64,000 nucleotides of DNA from Archivesica marissinica (GCA_014843695.1 CM026401.1:44155485-44219484), one strand, 5' to 3'; numbered from the stretch's first letter, positions 23,234-34,796 are shown. Notes: generated by a model from the sequence alone, not told the origin. A program made the numbers and translations.

Positions 23234-24535
23234 ATGAGCTGTAGATACAGGGGGCAGACAGGACAATCTCCAACATTATGAGCTGTAGATACAGGGGGCA
23301 GACAGGACAATCTCCAACAGTATGAGCTGTAGATACAGGGGGCAGACAGGACAACCTCCAACAGTATGAGCTGTAGATACAGGGGGCAGACAGGACAACC
23401 TCCAACAGTATGAGCTGTAGATACAGGGGGCAGACAGGACAATCTCCAACATTATGAGCTGTAGATACAGGGGGCAGACAGACAGGACAATCTCCAACAT
23501 TATGAGCTGTAGATACAGGGGGCATACAGAACAACTACAACAGTATGAGCTGTAGATACAGGGGGCAGACAGACAGGACAATCTCCATCATTATGAGCTG
23601 TAGATACAGGGGGCAGACAGGACAATCTCCAACAGTATGAGCTGTAGATACATGGAGGCAGACAGGACAATCTACAACAGTATGAGCTGTAGATACAGGG
23701 GGACAGGCAGGACAACCTCCAACAGTATGAGCTGTAGATACAGGGCAGACAGGACAACCTCCAACAGTATGAGCTGTAGATACAGGGGGCAGACAGGACA
23801 ATCTCCAACAGTATGAGCTGTAGATACAGGGGGCAGACAGACAGGACAATCTCCAACATTATGAGCTGTAGATACAGGGGGCAGACAGGACAATCTCCAA
23901 CAGTATGAGCTGTAGATACAGGGGGCAGACAGGATAACCTCCAACAGTATGAGCTGTAGATACAGGGGGCAGACAGGACAATCTCCAACATTATGAGCTG
24001 TAGATACAGGGGGCAGACAGGACAATCTCCAACATTATGAGCTGTAGATACAGGGGGCAGACAGGACACTCTCCAACAGCATTAGCTGTAGATACAGGGG
24101 GCAGACAGGACAATCTCAGTATGAGCTGTAGATACAGGGGGCAGACAGACAGGACAATCTCCAACATTATGAACTGTAGATACAGGAGGGCAGACAGACA
24201 GGACAATCTCCAACATTATGAACTGTAGATACAGGAGGGCAGACAGGACAATCTCCAACAGCATTAGCTGTAGATACAGGGGGCAGACAGTACAATCTCC
24301 AACAGTATGAGCTGTAGATACAGGGGGGCAGACAGGACAATCTCCAACAGCATTAGCTGTAGATACAGGGGGCAGACAGACAGGACAAACTCCAACATTA
24401 TGAACTGTAGATACAGGAGGGCAGACAGGACAATCTCCAACAGTATGAACTGTAGATACAGGGGGCAGACAGGACAATCTCCAACAGCATTAGCTGTAGA
24501 TACAGGGGGGCAGACAGGACAATCTCCAACAGTAT
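23234..24535. repeat. 44-bp tandem array (about 30 copies)
   Basis: The unit contains ATGAGCTGTAGATACAGGGG and GCAGACAGGACAATCTCCAA. It starts directly at the last copy of the 41-bp array, the junction being AGATATA|ATGAGCT. Variants include a duplicated CAGA, AACCTCC, and GCATTAGC in the second half. Confidence 0.97.
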
Positions 24536-24737
24536 GAGATATATAACTGTTGTATGGTATATAACTGTGGTATGATATATAAATGTGGTATATAACTGTG
24601 GTATGATATATAACTGTGGTATATAACTGTGGTATGATGTATAACTGTGGTATGATATATAACTGTGGTATGATATATAACTGTGGTATGATATATAACT
24701 GTGGTATGATATAACTGTGGTATGATATATAACTGTT
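24536..24737. repeat. 18-bp tandem array
   Basis: Units of GTATGATATATAACTGTG with some shortened forms, following directly after the 44-bp array. About eleven copies. Confidence 0.9.
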
Positions 24738-24745
24738 GCACACAC

Positions 24746-24870
24746 AATTGACCTTTCTGCCGATTTTGATTGACAGCTGGCGTTAGCCAATCGCATCGCA
24801 CCATTCGCGCACACCCCCGGCAACGGCTTATCGCCGCCATCTTGTTAGACAAACAATGCATATTAGACAA
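24746..24870 (-). repeat. Left arm of a long-range inverted repeat
   Basis: AATTGACCTTTCTGC at 24746-24760 is the exact complement of GCAGAAAGGTCAATT at 30370-30384. Weaker similarity follows inward on both sides (TTGTCT, ATGGC, a GCCG..GGGGNGTG phrase). It may be two inverted copies of one short repeat or the ends of one large element. Confidence 0.45.
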
Positions 24871-25430
24871 ACTAGTAACGAGTAGACAAATTTGAAAAGG
24901 CGTGAATTTGATCGAAAATACGGGTTTAAAATTGTTTTAATGATGTTGAAAATGTGTAGCTTTGGTGTGTGGGTTAGTTATAGTACAAAATTAGTCGATA
25001 TCCTGGTGATCGACGTTAAATTCAACCCATTTCAAAATCCTTGGACAAATCTAAAAGTGTGTATATGAACCACAAAATACCAGACAGCTGCTTTAAAAAC
25101 AATGCATCTATAAAAACACCGACTGACCCCATATAGTCATTCCTTTCTATCAAACACAGCAATCAAATTTAAGCGTGTCACACTGTTTATTGGGAGTAAT
25201 CAACATCACAGAGACCGCTGACATCCCGATAGGGGCCTACTGCAGTATCAAGATCAAAGTATTGCACATCGGAATTTAGCACTGATTGTGCTAATTGGTC
25301 AATTATAAAATGTGTGCACATAATTATAGTATTGATTACTACACTGAGTTTGTTTTATCGGTCTGTCAGACAAATGAGTTATTTAGTAAAGTTTTAATCA
25401 AATCTGATAACGAGTGATCGTGATCTGAAC
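24871..25430. other. Unassigned sequence
   Basis: AT-rich sequence without tandem structure or a convincing open frame. It precedes the 3' end of the minus-strand LINE, which has a TTCTG repeat near 25430-25445. Confidence 0.4.
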
Positions 25431-25670
25431 AGAACAGAACATCTCTTTTATTTCACTCTATACATGTATAAACATGCAAATATGAGGTTTTCACAATTGA
25501 CAAAACATACAAACGAGGCTACAATACATTTAGACATACTGAGAAATATACATTTTATCAAAATATATCCGAAAACAATTGAATAAACAGTCTTAGCAAA
25601 GGAGGACGCTACATTCTAACCATTTGGATAATACATTTTACGAACTTACATAATGAATTCTGGCTTATTT

Positions 25671-26060
25671 TTAGTACACATTAGATTTTCCAGTAAACAT
25701 GTTTGGTCTACGGTAATATATAGGCTTCAAAAATCTGTTCCTTTCGTCGTTAAATTGCGGACATTCAAATAAATAATGGAATTCGTCGCCATTTTTATCC
25801 TGACAAATGTTACAAAATCTTTGATTTATAGGCGTTCTTAGCCAATTTCCAGTTTCTATTGGTAGTCGATGATTTCTAGTTCTAAATTTTATAAAATAGT
25901 ACAAAAGTTGATTTCCTAACTCCGCTAAGTAGGGTTTGATACCGAATGTCTTTTTAAAAACTCTGTAAAACATACTATTACTCGAGTTATCAATTTTAGA
26001 ATACCATTCATTAAGAAATAGATCTTTTAATTTTTGTTTCACAGTGTCGCAAACTCTCCT
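25671..26060 (-). pseudogene. LINE C-terminal finger domain
   Basis: The reading is KQKLKDLFLNEWYSKIDNSS, then FRTRNHRLPIETGNW and FCNICQDKNGDEFHYLFECP followed by RPNMF. The K..D.F...W, LPIE.G.W and CxxC...DE.HYLFEC motifs are typical of the C-terminal, probably nucleic-acid-binding, domain of CR1/jockey-group LINEs. It follows upstream LINE pieces only if the block at 26061-27010 is removed. Confidence 0.8.
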
Positions 26061-27010
26061 TTTTCTTCTTGTATGTATATGACTCAGTTGCTTCGGCTCT
26101 TACCAGGGTCTATCCTATTGTAGACTCGCTGGAGTTGTCTAGGGGGTTTCTTCTTCGATATATGTATTAATGATAACTCAACACAGTCTTACATTTCTTC
26201 TATATAATATCTTGTCTAAATTGGCATCAGAGATCTTCATATATATATATATAATCAGTGATTTATATATATATACATCGTATCATTAAACGCTTATTTA
26301 ACAATCCAATTGTGTGAGCCGACTATGCGCTACACAGTATACTTAACTCCAGTATCTCTAATCCGTCATTACTCAATATCACTATAATCTAATCAAGGTT
26401 TCTGATTTATTAACTTTTAATAACCTTCGATATGGTTCGCCGAAACTCTCTGTTTCTTCTATGGCTGAACGATTTTATTTAATTATTCGACAAATCTTTA
26501 TAAGTTATAATTCTTATAATGTCCATAATATCTAAGTATCATAGAAACAGTTTATCTGTTCTATATAATAGAATGAGATCACGCCACTCTCTCTCCTGGA
26601 GGTAGGCTTTAGTGTTCTGATTTTAGTTACTAAAATCCATTTCTTATATACACGATTGAATCAGTGTCTATATGATATAACAATTCCTAAAACATCTGTT
26701 ATTCCTAAAACATCTGTTATGTTATCTAATATTACACCATCAAACCAGTTCGTCGCCTTTATATTACATAACTGGACACCTGCAACCACGGCCTCGATAA
26801 ACTGAGATTAGGCCTAAAATCTTAAGTCATTTCCCGCGCGAAGCGAGACTGATAATTTTAGGCGCGAAAATAATAGCAGACGATTATGCATAAAACAAAT
26901 ATATATATATTACATGGTAAACACTTGGCCATATATAGAAACAGTTTAAAGTATTTATATAATACATTACTATTTATATATAACAATAATAAACATTTCG
27001 TGCAAATAAT
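26061..27010. other. Unassigned block interrupting the minus-strand LINE
   Basis: LINE reading stops near 27011 and resumes near 26060. The 0.95 kb between is AT-rich with TATATA runs and a GCGCGAAGCGAGA phrase near 26834. No open frame, terminal repeats or tandem array were found. It may be a non-coding insertion of unknown type. Confidence 0.4.
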
Positions 27011-27037
27011 TGTGGTTTTGCACAACAGCCAGTTTAA

Positions 27038-29287
27038 CCCTTTCGCCGCCATAGGAGACTTTCGTCGACAGCCTGGCAGAGCGCCATAGGCGACTTACCT
27101 CGACAATTGAGTGGTGTATAACCTTACGAGTGATTTTTACGTCGTATATATTCCATACACCGCCGGATGTACAATATATTATCAGAAAGAGGCTATGAAA
27201 ACATTTTCGCTTTTATTTGGTGAAAAAAATTGAAATATTGACAAAATAAGCTTGGTTAGAAGTGTGGAAAGATAATAAACATTTTGCATCAATCCAAAAT
27301 GGCTTCCTTGAGAAAGAGGGGTCGATATACATGCCGAGAAGTACTGGATATGATAGTAAATGATAGCGACAGTGAAGGACCAGCAATGGAAAGTGACTCG
27401 GAAATATCACAAACTAGTTCTGGCGCCAATGATTTACCTTCTGGACGTTCATCTTCTTCAACGAGCGATATATCAGGTGTGTTTTTTTTGTCATTTTCAA
27501 AACGAAAGTAGATTTTATTTTCTGAACGAAAATAGATTGTAGATGATTCTCCATATTATTATATTATCTACAGCAGATTAGACTCCCGGACTCGTTAGTC
27601 CGTTTTATGTTGCTGCTAATTATAAAAAATAACTTTTATCTTCAAACACAACAACAACAAAAAGTAGTATATCGTTTTCACTGCATCTCGATCTCACTGC
27701 ATCTCGATCTTTTGATGTTCAATAATCAACATAATTGATTGGTCATGTTACTAAAACAGAAATAGTATGTACTGCATGCATACTACATGTATAAGTGAAA
27801 GTTATTCTGATATATTCATTATATATATTTCAGATTCTGACGATGAGATACCTCTTCCAATAGCCGTCCAGCCAGCTCGCGGTCGAGGTGCGCAACGTCG
27901 TGGAAGGCAACCGAGACGTGTTCATGCACAAGGGCGTGGACGAGCACGTGGACGTCGGTTACATGATCGTGGTGCTGGCGATGCAGATCCTATTCATCAT
28001 CGAGCTGTATCTGTAAATGGTGTGGATTTTGAATGGGGCACGTATGATTGGGAGGACCCTTATGTAAGCGATTGGCTACCAGCATTCTCTGGGACACGAG
28101 GCGTCCTTGTTGATACAACAGACTTTAATCCTGTTCAATATTTCAAATTATTCTTTCCGGAGGAAGCATTTGAACTAATTAGCAATGAAACAAATAGATA
28201 TGCAGAACAGTTTTTTGATAAACCTCAGGAGTTGCCAACATCATCTCGCTTCCATAAATGGCTGGACACAGATGTCGAGGAAATACAGGCTTACATAGCG
28301 CTACAAATATGTATGGGCATGTGCCAGAAAAATGATCTTGAGGAGTACTGGTCTAAGTTCTGGCTTACAACAACACCATTCGGGGAGATCATGTCAAGGA
28401 ATCGTTATGAAATTATCACATCATTCCTACATTATGCAAATAATGAAATGGATCGCCCAGTTCGAAATGATGCAGAGTATGACCATCTGTGGAAGATTAG
28501 ACCGCTTATGCAGATCTGTGAACCACGGTACTTACAAGTGTATGGACCACGATGCGAGTTGTCCATTGATGAAAGTATTGTGAAATTCAAAGGCAGGGTG
28601 AGCTTTCGTCACATTTCATTGGGCAGTATGAGGACATAAAATATAAACCCGACTGTGTTGTTTGCAGCTCCAGAACAAAACCAGGATGGAAGGGGAAGCA
28701 AACAAATTACAAATGCAAACAGTGTAACTTGCCAATGTGTTTCCTGCCATGCCATGAAATATTTCATACCAAGAAGAACTACCACCAAGAAGCAGCAAGA
28801 GTAATATATGATATGTGAACACAGTAGGCAGATTGCCGGAAGTGTATATACAATATACGAACAGTGAAACACTAGTGAACGTTACATTGTAATAATACAC
28901 TCATAAACAAGTGTTTGTGGGAAATGTTCATGTTGTGTGTTATTTTTATAATTATAAAGGTGCATTTAGGCAGACAGATAATTATTATATTGTATGTTAT
29001 GTATGAATAAATCGCTATTTGATTTTTTTCAAGAAATTCAGCACAAAATTTGGTTTTGACCATATGTAGGCAGTCATAAAATAGACATATTAAATGTTAT
29101 AGAAGTATTTTTATGTTGTATTGATGTGGTAGTGTTAATCCTCTCTGTATTCCAAATTTGAAGAAGTTATCTCAAATAATAAACAAGTTATGACAATTCC
29201 AATCAAGCATCAGTTATTTTCTTGTAGACTGCTAAATATATTTGGCGCTGGCAGGAACTTTTCACTATATATTTGGCGGCGAAAGGG
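27038..29287 (+). mobile_element. PiggyBac element with clear TIRs and TTAA duplications
   Basis: TTAA at 27034-27037 and 29288-29291 flank ends that begin CCCTTTCGCCGCCA on both sides. Just inside, a CTGGCAGAGCGCC phrase on the left matches CTGCCAGCGCCAAA on the right. Inside is a two-exon transposase gene with an internal deletion. It sits within the minus-strand LINE, whose coding sequence can be followed across when the element is removed. Confidence 0.9.
27299..28818 (+). pseudogene. PiggyBac transposase, two exons, internally deleted
   Basis: Exon 1 (27299-27476) begins MASLRKRGRY and ends at an ATATCAG|GTGTG donor. Exon 2 starts at 27834 after TATTTCAG. Joining them keeps the frame and gives an acidic SDISDSDDEIP junction. 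A Gly/Arg-rich stretch follows (27875-27970), then the core: FNPVQYFKLFFPEEAFELI, ETNRYAEQ, IALQICMGM and SIDESIVKFKGR, which holds the first catalytic Asp. After FKGRVSFRH the sequence jumps, with a frameshift near 28625, to YKPDCVVC...CKQCNLPMCFLPCHEIFH, the C-terminal Cys/His zinc-binding domain, ending at a stop at 28816-28818. The part with the other catalytic Asp residues is deleted, so it is inactive. Confidence 0.85.
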
Positions 29288-29291
29288 TTAA

Positions 29292-30262
29292 GCCAATTAA
29301 AATTTGTTTGTATATTGTCAAACCACACATTTACAAGGCCACATTTTATCAGAATAGTTTTAACATTGTACATCCATGGATAATTTTTTTTAAATGTGTC
29401 ATCATCTAGTCCAATTGTGGAAAGTAGTGTTTGTTTATAAACAAGTGTAGGTAATTTATGGACTATTCCATCATTTGTACAGAGTTTCGACCAGAATGCT
29501 ATAACTCTTGCTTCAATATCGAGTGACAAGGGCATACATCCAGTTTCTACATAGACAACATAATTAGGGGTTGATCTTTTTAACTTAAGTATATGTTTTA
29601 AAAAATTTAATTGTACTCGTTCTAATATATTTAAATTTCCAAATCCCCATATTTCTGCTCCGTATAGTAAAATTGGCTTAATTGTTTTATTAAATAACTC
29701 AATTTGTAAATCTATTGGAAGGTTAAGGCGATTTGCAATTTTGATAAGACTATATACATTGCTCTGGTAGCTTGATTTGCTATCTGTTTTTTCCGTTTAA
29801 AAAGGATCCACTTCTATTAAAATATATACCAAGATATGTGTACTCGTTTACTGCCTCTATGGGTTCATTTTTAAATGTGAAATTATAGACAGGCTGTATG
29901 TAGTCTTCCACTACTATTTTTGTTTTGGAAGTATTAACTTTGAGTTTCCAGTTTTCACAGTACTGTTCGTATGTATTTAATGCTTCCTGTAGATCGTTTG
30001 CTGATTCAGCAATAATAACTGTATCATCCGCATAAAGCAGAATAAATATTTTTAAAAGACTGAAAAGTTTGTTTGTATTTCTTTCATTTCTCATTATTAT
30101 TCCTTGTACATCTCTATTATGTTGAAAGAAAGATTCCAAGTCATTCAGAAATAATGAAAACATCAAAGGAGATAAGTTTTCGCCTTGACGTACACCAATG
30201 TTACACGGGAAAAAGTTAGAAAAATTTGACTTTACTTTGACACATGACTTGAATTTTATCTA
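29292..30262 (-). pseudogene. LINE reverse transcriptase, C-terminal half, and connection region
   Basis: The minus-strand reading from 30262 gives NIGVRQGENLSPLMFSLFLN followed by DLESFF, then the LLYADDTVIIAESA active-site box near 30030 and ENWKLKVNTSKTKIVV near 29940. A frameshift near 29800 leads to a connection region with IKPILLYGAEIWGFGN near 29680 and CMPLSLDIEARVIAFW near 29520. It ends at NFNWL, where piggyBac entered. These motifs are diagnostic for a LINE RT. The upstream RT motifs and endonuclease are missing, and the frameshift and insertion inactivate it. Confidence 0.85.
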
Positions 30263-30282
30263 GATTAACTCGATACAGGACT

Positions 30283-30384
30283 GCGTTAGACGCCATTTTG
30301 CTAGATAGCTTGTCTCGCATGGTTACAGCGAGTGCCGGTAACTATGGGGGGCGTGCCTAAGTAGCGTTTGCAGAAAGGTCAATT
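30283..30384 (+). repeat. Right arm of a long-range inverted repeat
   Basis: Ends with GCAGAAAGGTCAATT (30370-30384), the exact complement of the left arm at 24746. It contains a GCCATTTTGCTAGATAG phrase and a GGGGGGCGTGCC phrase comparable to the left arm. It directly follows the truncated 5' end of the LINE. Confidence 0.45.
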
Positions 30385-30555
30385 ATCAGGTAACTGGATG
30401 GGTTATCACTTGTTCAAGCGTTGGGTGAAGATTGGAATTCATTGGTTTTGCTTTCTGCAGGGATCCTATATGAAATGCATGCATGACAATAGTTTCCATG
30501 GAAGATCCTTAGTTGTATTCTTCAAATTATCATGACTGCTACCATGGCATGATTC

Positions 30556-31165
30556 ATCTTCCATCATCATCAACATTAATATCATCAACATTAATATCAT
30601 CATCAACATTAATATCATCATCAATCGTCATCAACATTAATATCATCAACATTAACATCACCATCAACATTAATATCACCATCAACATTAATATCATCAT
30701 CCATCATTAATATCACCATCAACATTAATATCATCAACATTAACATCACCATCAACATTAATATCACCATCAACATTAATATCACCATCAACATTAATAT
30801 CATCATCCATCATTAATATCACCATCAACATTAATATCATCAACATTAACATCACCATCAACATTAATATCACCATCACCATTAATATCATCATCAACAT
30901 TAATATCATCATCAATCGTCATCAACATTAATATCATCAACATTAACATCACCATCAACATTAATATCACCATCAACATTAATATCATCATCCATCATTA
31001 ATATCATCATCAATCGTCATCAACATTAACATCACCATCAACATTAATATCACCATCAACATTAATATCACCATCAACATTAATATCACCATCAACATTA
31101 ATATCACCATCAACATTAATATCATCATCAACATTAATATCATCATCAACATTGTCATCAATTAT
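30556..31165. repeat. 18-bp tandem array (ATCACCATCAACATTAAT type)
   Basis: About 33 units of ATCACCATCAACATTAAT or ATCATCATCAACATTAAT, with blocks reading CATCATCCATCATTAATATC and CATCATCAATCGTCATCAAC inserted in a repeated order. Minus-strand frames reading Asp-Ile-Asn-Val-Asp-Gly are by-products. Confidence 0.95.
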
Positions 31166-31291
31166 GGCAATATTGAATATATGCAGCACATTGATCTCAT
31201 TCCTCAATCTGTCTATACACTACACATGTATTAATCTAATTCACCTCATTGCCATCATCATCATCTATTGCATCATCATTATTTGCCATAA

Positions 31292-31511
31292 CCCATTCAA
31301 CACAAAGTAACTGACATAGACTGGTCCATGATATTGTTAGACCAATGATTAATAAGAAAATTACATTTGGATCAATTCATTTATCAAATTGGGTAATTTC
31401 TTTTCTAAAAATAGTAATATTACTTGCAAAATGTGCAGATCGTGACGAGCCGGCTCATCTGGAGCTACACTTTTTTGTAAGCCCAATTAAAGGCCTGTGG
31501 TGTTGAAAGGG
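31292..31511. mobile_element. PiggyBac-type MITE, about 220 bp
   Basis: The right end GGTGTTGAAAGGG|TTAA (TTAA at 31512-31515) mirrors a left end ATAA|CCCATTCAACACAAAG (31288 on), where the TTAA has changed one base. A GACGAGCCGGCTC near 31445 is an internal palindromic phrase. It is too short to encode protein, and the assignment rests on the end sequences. Confidence 0.5.
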
Positions 31512-31567
31512 TTAAGCATTATTGAATTCTCTCTTGAACACATTCATTCCTCAGACATACTACATAT

Positions 31568-31783
31568 TCACTTAGCTGATTGATAGCTCCCCCCTTGTTT
31601 TCTGTCTGCAAGGGAAAGGACAATCACTGTTGTTAATATGTTTACTTTGTCCTCATCTAATTTGTTCAGAGACAGGGAATCTTGATTAATTCTTTCATCT
31701 TCAACAAAAATACAATCTGTATGAAAACTCTGCAACTCATCTCTGTAGATTAGATGTGTGCCCCTGATGGACAAATTGTCCAA
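31568..31783 (-). other. Unidentified 71-codon open frame
   Basis: The frame reads MDNLSIRGTHLIYRDELQSF, then VEDERINQDSLSLNKLDEDK. It has ordinary amino-acid composition and is not repeat-derived, but no family is recognised and no neighbouring exon is evident. It may be an exon or transposon remnant, or chance. Confidence 0.2.
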
Positions 31784-31904
31784 TAAATGTCCTGGATACC
31801 AAACTCATTCAGAGATAGTCTTCTCAAACATAAGAAAAAAACTCTTTAAAAAAAATGAATGAATACTAATTACTAGGGATGGCAACGAATAGCGATTTCA
31901 CTAT

Positions 31905-32522
31905 CCGAATATCCGGCCAGTAAGGTATCCGAATATCCGGTCAGTAAGGTATCCGAATATCCGGTCAGTAAGGTATCCGAATATCTGGTCAGTAAGGTAT
32001 CCGAATATCCGGTCAGTAAGGTATCCGAATATCCTCGAATATCTGGTCAGTAAGGTATCCGAATATCCGGTCAGTAAGGTATCGAATATCCGTCAGTAAG
32101 GTATTCGAATATCTGGTCAGTAAGGTATCCGAATATCCGGTCAGTAAGGTATTCGAATATCCGGTCAGTAAGGTATTCGAATATCTGGTCAGTAAGGTAT
32201 CCGAATATCCGGTCAGTAAGGTATTCGAATATCCGGTCAGTAAGGTATTCGAATATCCGGTCAGTAAGGTATTCGAATATCCGGTCAGTAAGGTATTCGA
32301 ATATCCGGTCAGTAAGGTATCCGAATATCCGGTCAGTAAGGTATTCGAATATCCGGTCAGTAAGGTATTCGAATATCCGGTCAGTAAGGTATCCGAATAT
32401 CTGGTGAGTAAGGTATTCGAATATCCGGTCAGTAAGGTATCCGACTATCTGGTGAGTAAGGTATTCGAATATCCGGTCAGTAAGGTATTCGAATATCCGG
32501 TCAGTAAGGTATTCGAATATTC
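31905..32522. repeat. 24-bp tandem array inside the hAT element (about 26 copies)
   Basis: Units contain GGTCAGTAAGGTATCCGAAT and ATCC, with a TATTCGAAT variant that becomes commoner to the right. The unit contains the CTATCCGAATATCCGG phrase that follows the hAT left terminus, so the array probably grew from the element's subterminal sequence. Confidence 0.93.
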
Positions 32523-32699
32523 GAATATTCGGTTTAATTCTATTAAAAACTAAAATTCACTCAAACCCTTATAATAAATGCCAAATTAAGCTACTTTTAA
32601 ATTAATAAACGTCATCTTCTTCCTGTAAGGCCATGCAAATATGACGACGATTCATTCAGTTATTGTTATCGGCCACTGTACATTTATGGGCGTTTTCAC

Positions 32700-32870
32700 A
32701 AATGAAGCCGATGTCACTTGAACTGCTTTCCGTTGAAGTGTGTTTGTTTTTCAAATGATTATTCAGATTGATCTTGTACCCGAATCTGTTAAATCCAATT
32801 TGCACCTAGCAGTTTTCTTATTCCCTGCGCGATTGTAGTCTTTCCAAACGTATGACTGAGTGGACGTCAT
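32700..32870 (-). pseudogene. BED zinc-finger remnant of a hAT transposase
   Basis: The minus strand from 32870 reads MTSTQSYVWKDYNR then NKKTARCK. After a frameshift near 32770 it gives NLNNHLKNKHTSTESSSS. The W..F...K..A.C and N...HL...H spacing matches a BED zinc finger, the DNA-binding domain at the start of many hAT transposases, though the CxxC pair is imperfect. No downstream hAT catalytic or dimerisation domain is seen. Its position inside an element with hAT ends supports the call. Confidence 0.55.
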
Positions 32871-33514
32871 TTTTTTGAGGACAACATCATAAAGATCGTA
32901 TTTTATATAGTACTTTTGGGTAATATTGAGCAGTTAATTATAAATTTAAGAAACACAGGGTGGATGTTGCAGCTTGTCTGTAATATTTCAAAGGAATTTT
33001 CTGGTCTAAACAGTTTTGACATCATAATTAAACACCTTAGCACTTACTGTAATTATCCAATTACATGGCAGAGTGTCAATTAACACTTGCCATGGATGCG
33101 ACCACAACATTGTTTATTCAAACATCCTGGGGCAATTTCTTTTGTATTGAAAGGTTTTATGATGGCTTCAAATTGTAAAAGAAAGCAACATATCCGATTT
33201 ATGACAGTTTATATCATTGGCCGGGCTGAGCATTCAAATGGTATTATTATCACACACAACTTAATCACCTTAGTTTATAATCTATGAGTAATAGCTAAAC
33301 TTCTTAGTACGCTCGCCCATATGGTTCGCCGGCGGCGAGGGTAAATAAGCTCAATCATCATCAACTTATATCATTTTTGCAAATATTATACATTTTTACC
33401 GAATATTCGAATACTGGAATAGTATTCGGACATTCGAGTGAATATTCGAATAGTCGAATGTTCGTTGCCATCCCTACTAATTACAAATATTAAACGAAAA
33501 ATAAGCAATGTATA

Positions 33515-34796
33515 GAAACCAAAATATAGGTAAGCTTAGTATAGAAACCAATGTGTAGGTAAGCTTAGGATAGAAACCAATGTGTAGGTAAGCTTAGGAT
33601 AGAAACCAATGTGTAAGTAAGCTTAGTACAGAAACCAATGTGTAGGTAAGCTTAGTATAGAAACCAATGTGTAGGTAAGCTTAGGATAGAAACCAATGTG
33701 TAGGTAAGCTTAGTACAGAAACCAATGTGTAGGTAAGCTTAGGATAGAAACCAATGTGTAGGTAAGCTTAGGATAGAAACCAATGTGTAGGTAAGCTTAG
33801 GATAGAAACCAATGTGTAGGTAAGCTTAGGATAGAAACCAATGTGTAGGTAAGCTTAGGATAGAAACCAATGTGTAGGTAAGCTTAGGATAGAAACCAAT
33901 GTGTAGGTAAGCTTAGGTTAGAAACCAATGTGTAGGTAAGCTTAGTACAGAAACCAATGTGTAGGTAAGCTTAGGTTAGAAACCAATGTGTAGGTAAGCT
34001 TAGTATAGAAACCAATGTGTAGGTAAGCTTAGGTTAGAAACCAATGTGTAGGTAAGCTTAGTATAGAAACCAATGTGTAGGTAAGCTTAGGATAGAAACC
34101 AATGTGTAGGTAAGCTTAGTACAGAAACCAAATAAGCTTAGTATAGAAACCAATGTGTAGGTAAGCTTAGGTAGAAACCAATGTGTAGGTAAGCTTAGGA
34201 TAGAAACCAATGTGTAGGTAAGCTTAGGATAGAAACCAATGTGTAGGTAAGCTTAGGTTAGAAACCAATGTGTAGGTAAGCTTAGGTTAGAAACCAATGT
34301 GTAGGTAAGCTTAGGTTAGAACCAATGTGTAGGTAAGCTTAGGATAGAAACCAATGTAGGTAAGCTTAGGTTGAAACCAATGTGTAGGTAAGCTTAGGAT
34401 AGAACAATGTGTAGGTAAGCTTAGGTATAGAAACCAATGTGTAGGTAAGCTTAGGATAGAAACCAATGTGTAGGTAAGCTTAGGATAGAAACAAAACAAA
34501 ACCAATGTGTAGGTAAGCTTAGGTTAGAAACCAATGTGTAGGTAAGCTTAGGATAGAAACCAATGTGTAGGTAAGCTTAGGATAGAAACCAATGTGTAGG
34601 TAAGCTTAGGATAGAAACCAATGTGTAGGTAAGCTTAGGTTAGAAACCAATGTGTAGGTAAGCTTAGGATAGAAACCAATGTGTAGGTAAGCTTAGGATA
34701 GAAACCAATGTGTAGGTAAGCTTAGGTTAGAAACCAATGTGTAGGTAAGCTTAGTACAGAAACCAATGTGTAGGTAAGCTTAGGATAGAAACCAAT
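33515..34796. repeat. 29-bp tandem array (about 44 copies)
   Basis: Units read AAACCAATGTGTAGGTAAGC then TTAGGATAG, with GTATAG, GTACAG and GTTAG alternatives mixed through the array. Each unit carries a HindIII site and a TAGGTAAGC phrase. Small deletions cluster between 34125 and 34500. Confidence 0.97.

Larger units (their letters stand above)
25430..30262 (-). mobile_element. 5'-truncated LINE on the minus strand, split by a piggyBac element
   Basis: Read on the minus strand: partial RT (30262 to about 29780), connection region (about 29780-29292), piggyBac insertion, a short piece (27033 to about 27011), an unassigned block, then the C-terminal finger domain (26060-25671) and an AT-rich 3' tail with AATAAAAGAG near 25450. 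The endonuclease and the front of the RT are missing. Its RT style differs from the LINE at 10.9 kb, so it is a different family; the clade is not assigned. Confidence 0.75.
31874..33476 (-). mobile_element. Degenerate hAT transposon with 8-bp target duplication
   Basis: The ends TAGGGATGGCAACGAATA (left) and TTCGTTGCCATCCCTA (right) are inverted repeats, flanked on both sides by the 8-bp direct repeat CTAATTAC (31866-31873 and 33477-33484). An 8-bp duplication with a YAGGG-type end is the hAT signature. Inside lie a 24-bp tandem array next to the left end and a BED-finger remnant on the minus strand. The right end is rich in GAATATTCGAATA palindromic phrases. Confidence 0.88.

Noticed and set aside
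21172..24535. CRISPR-like arrays
   Set aside because: Repeats are contiguous with no unique spacers, no cas genes are present, and the DNA is animal nuclear.
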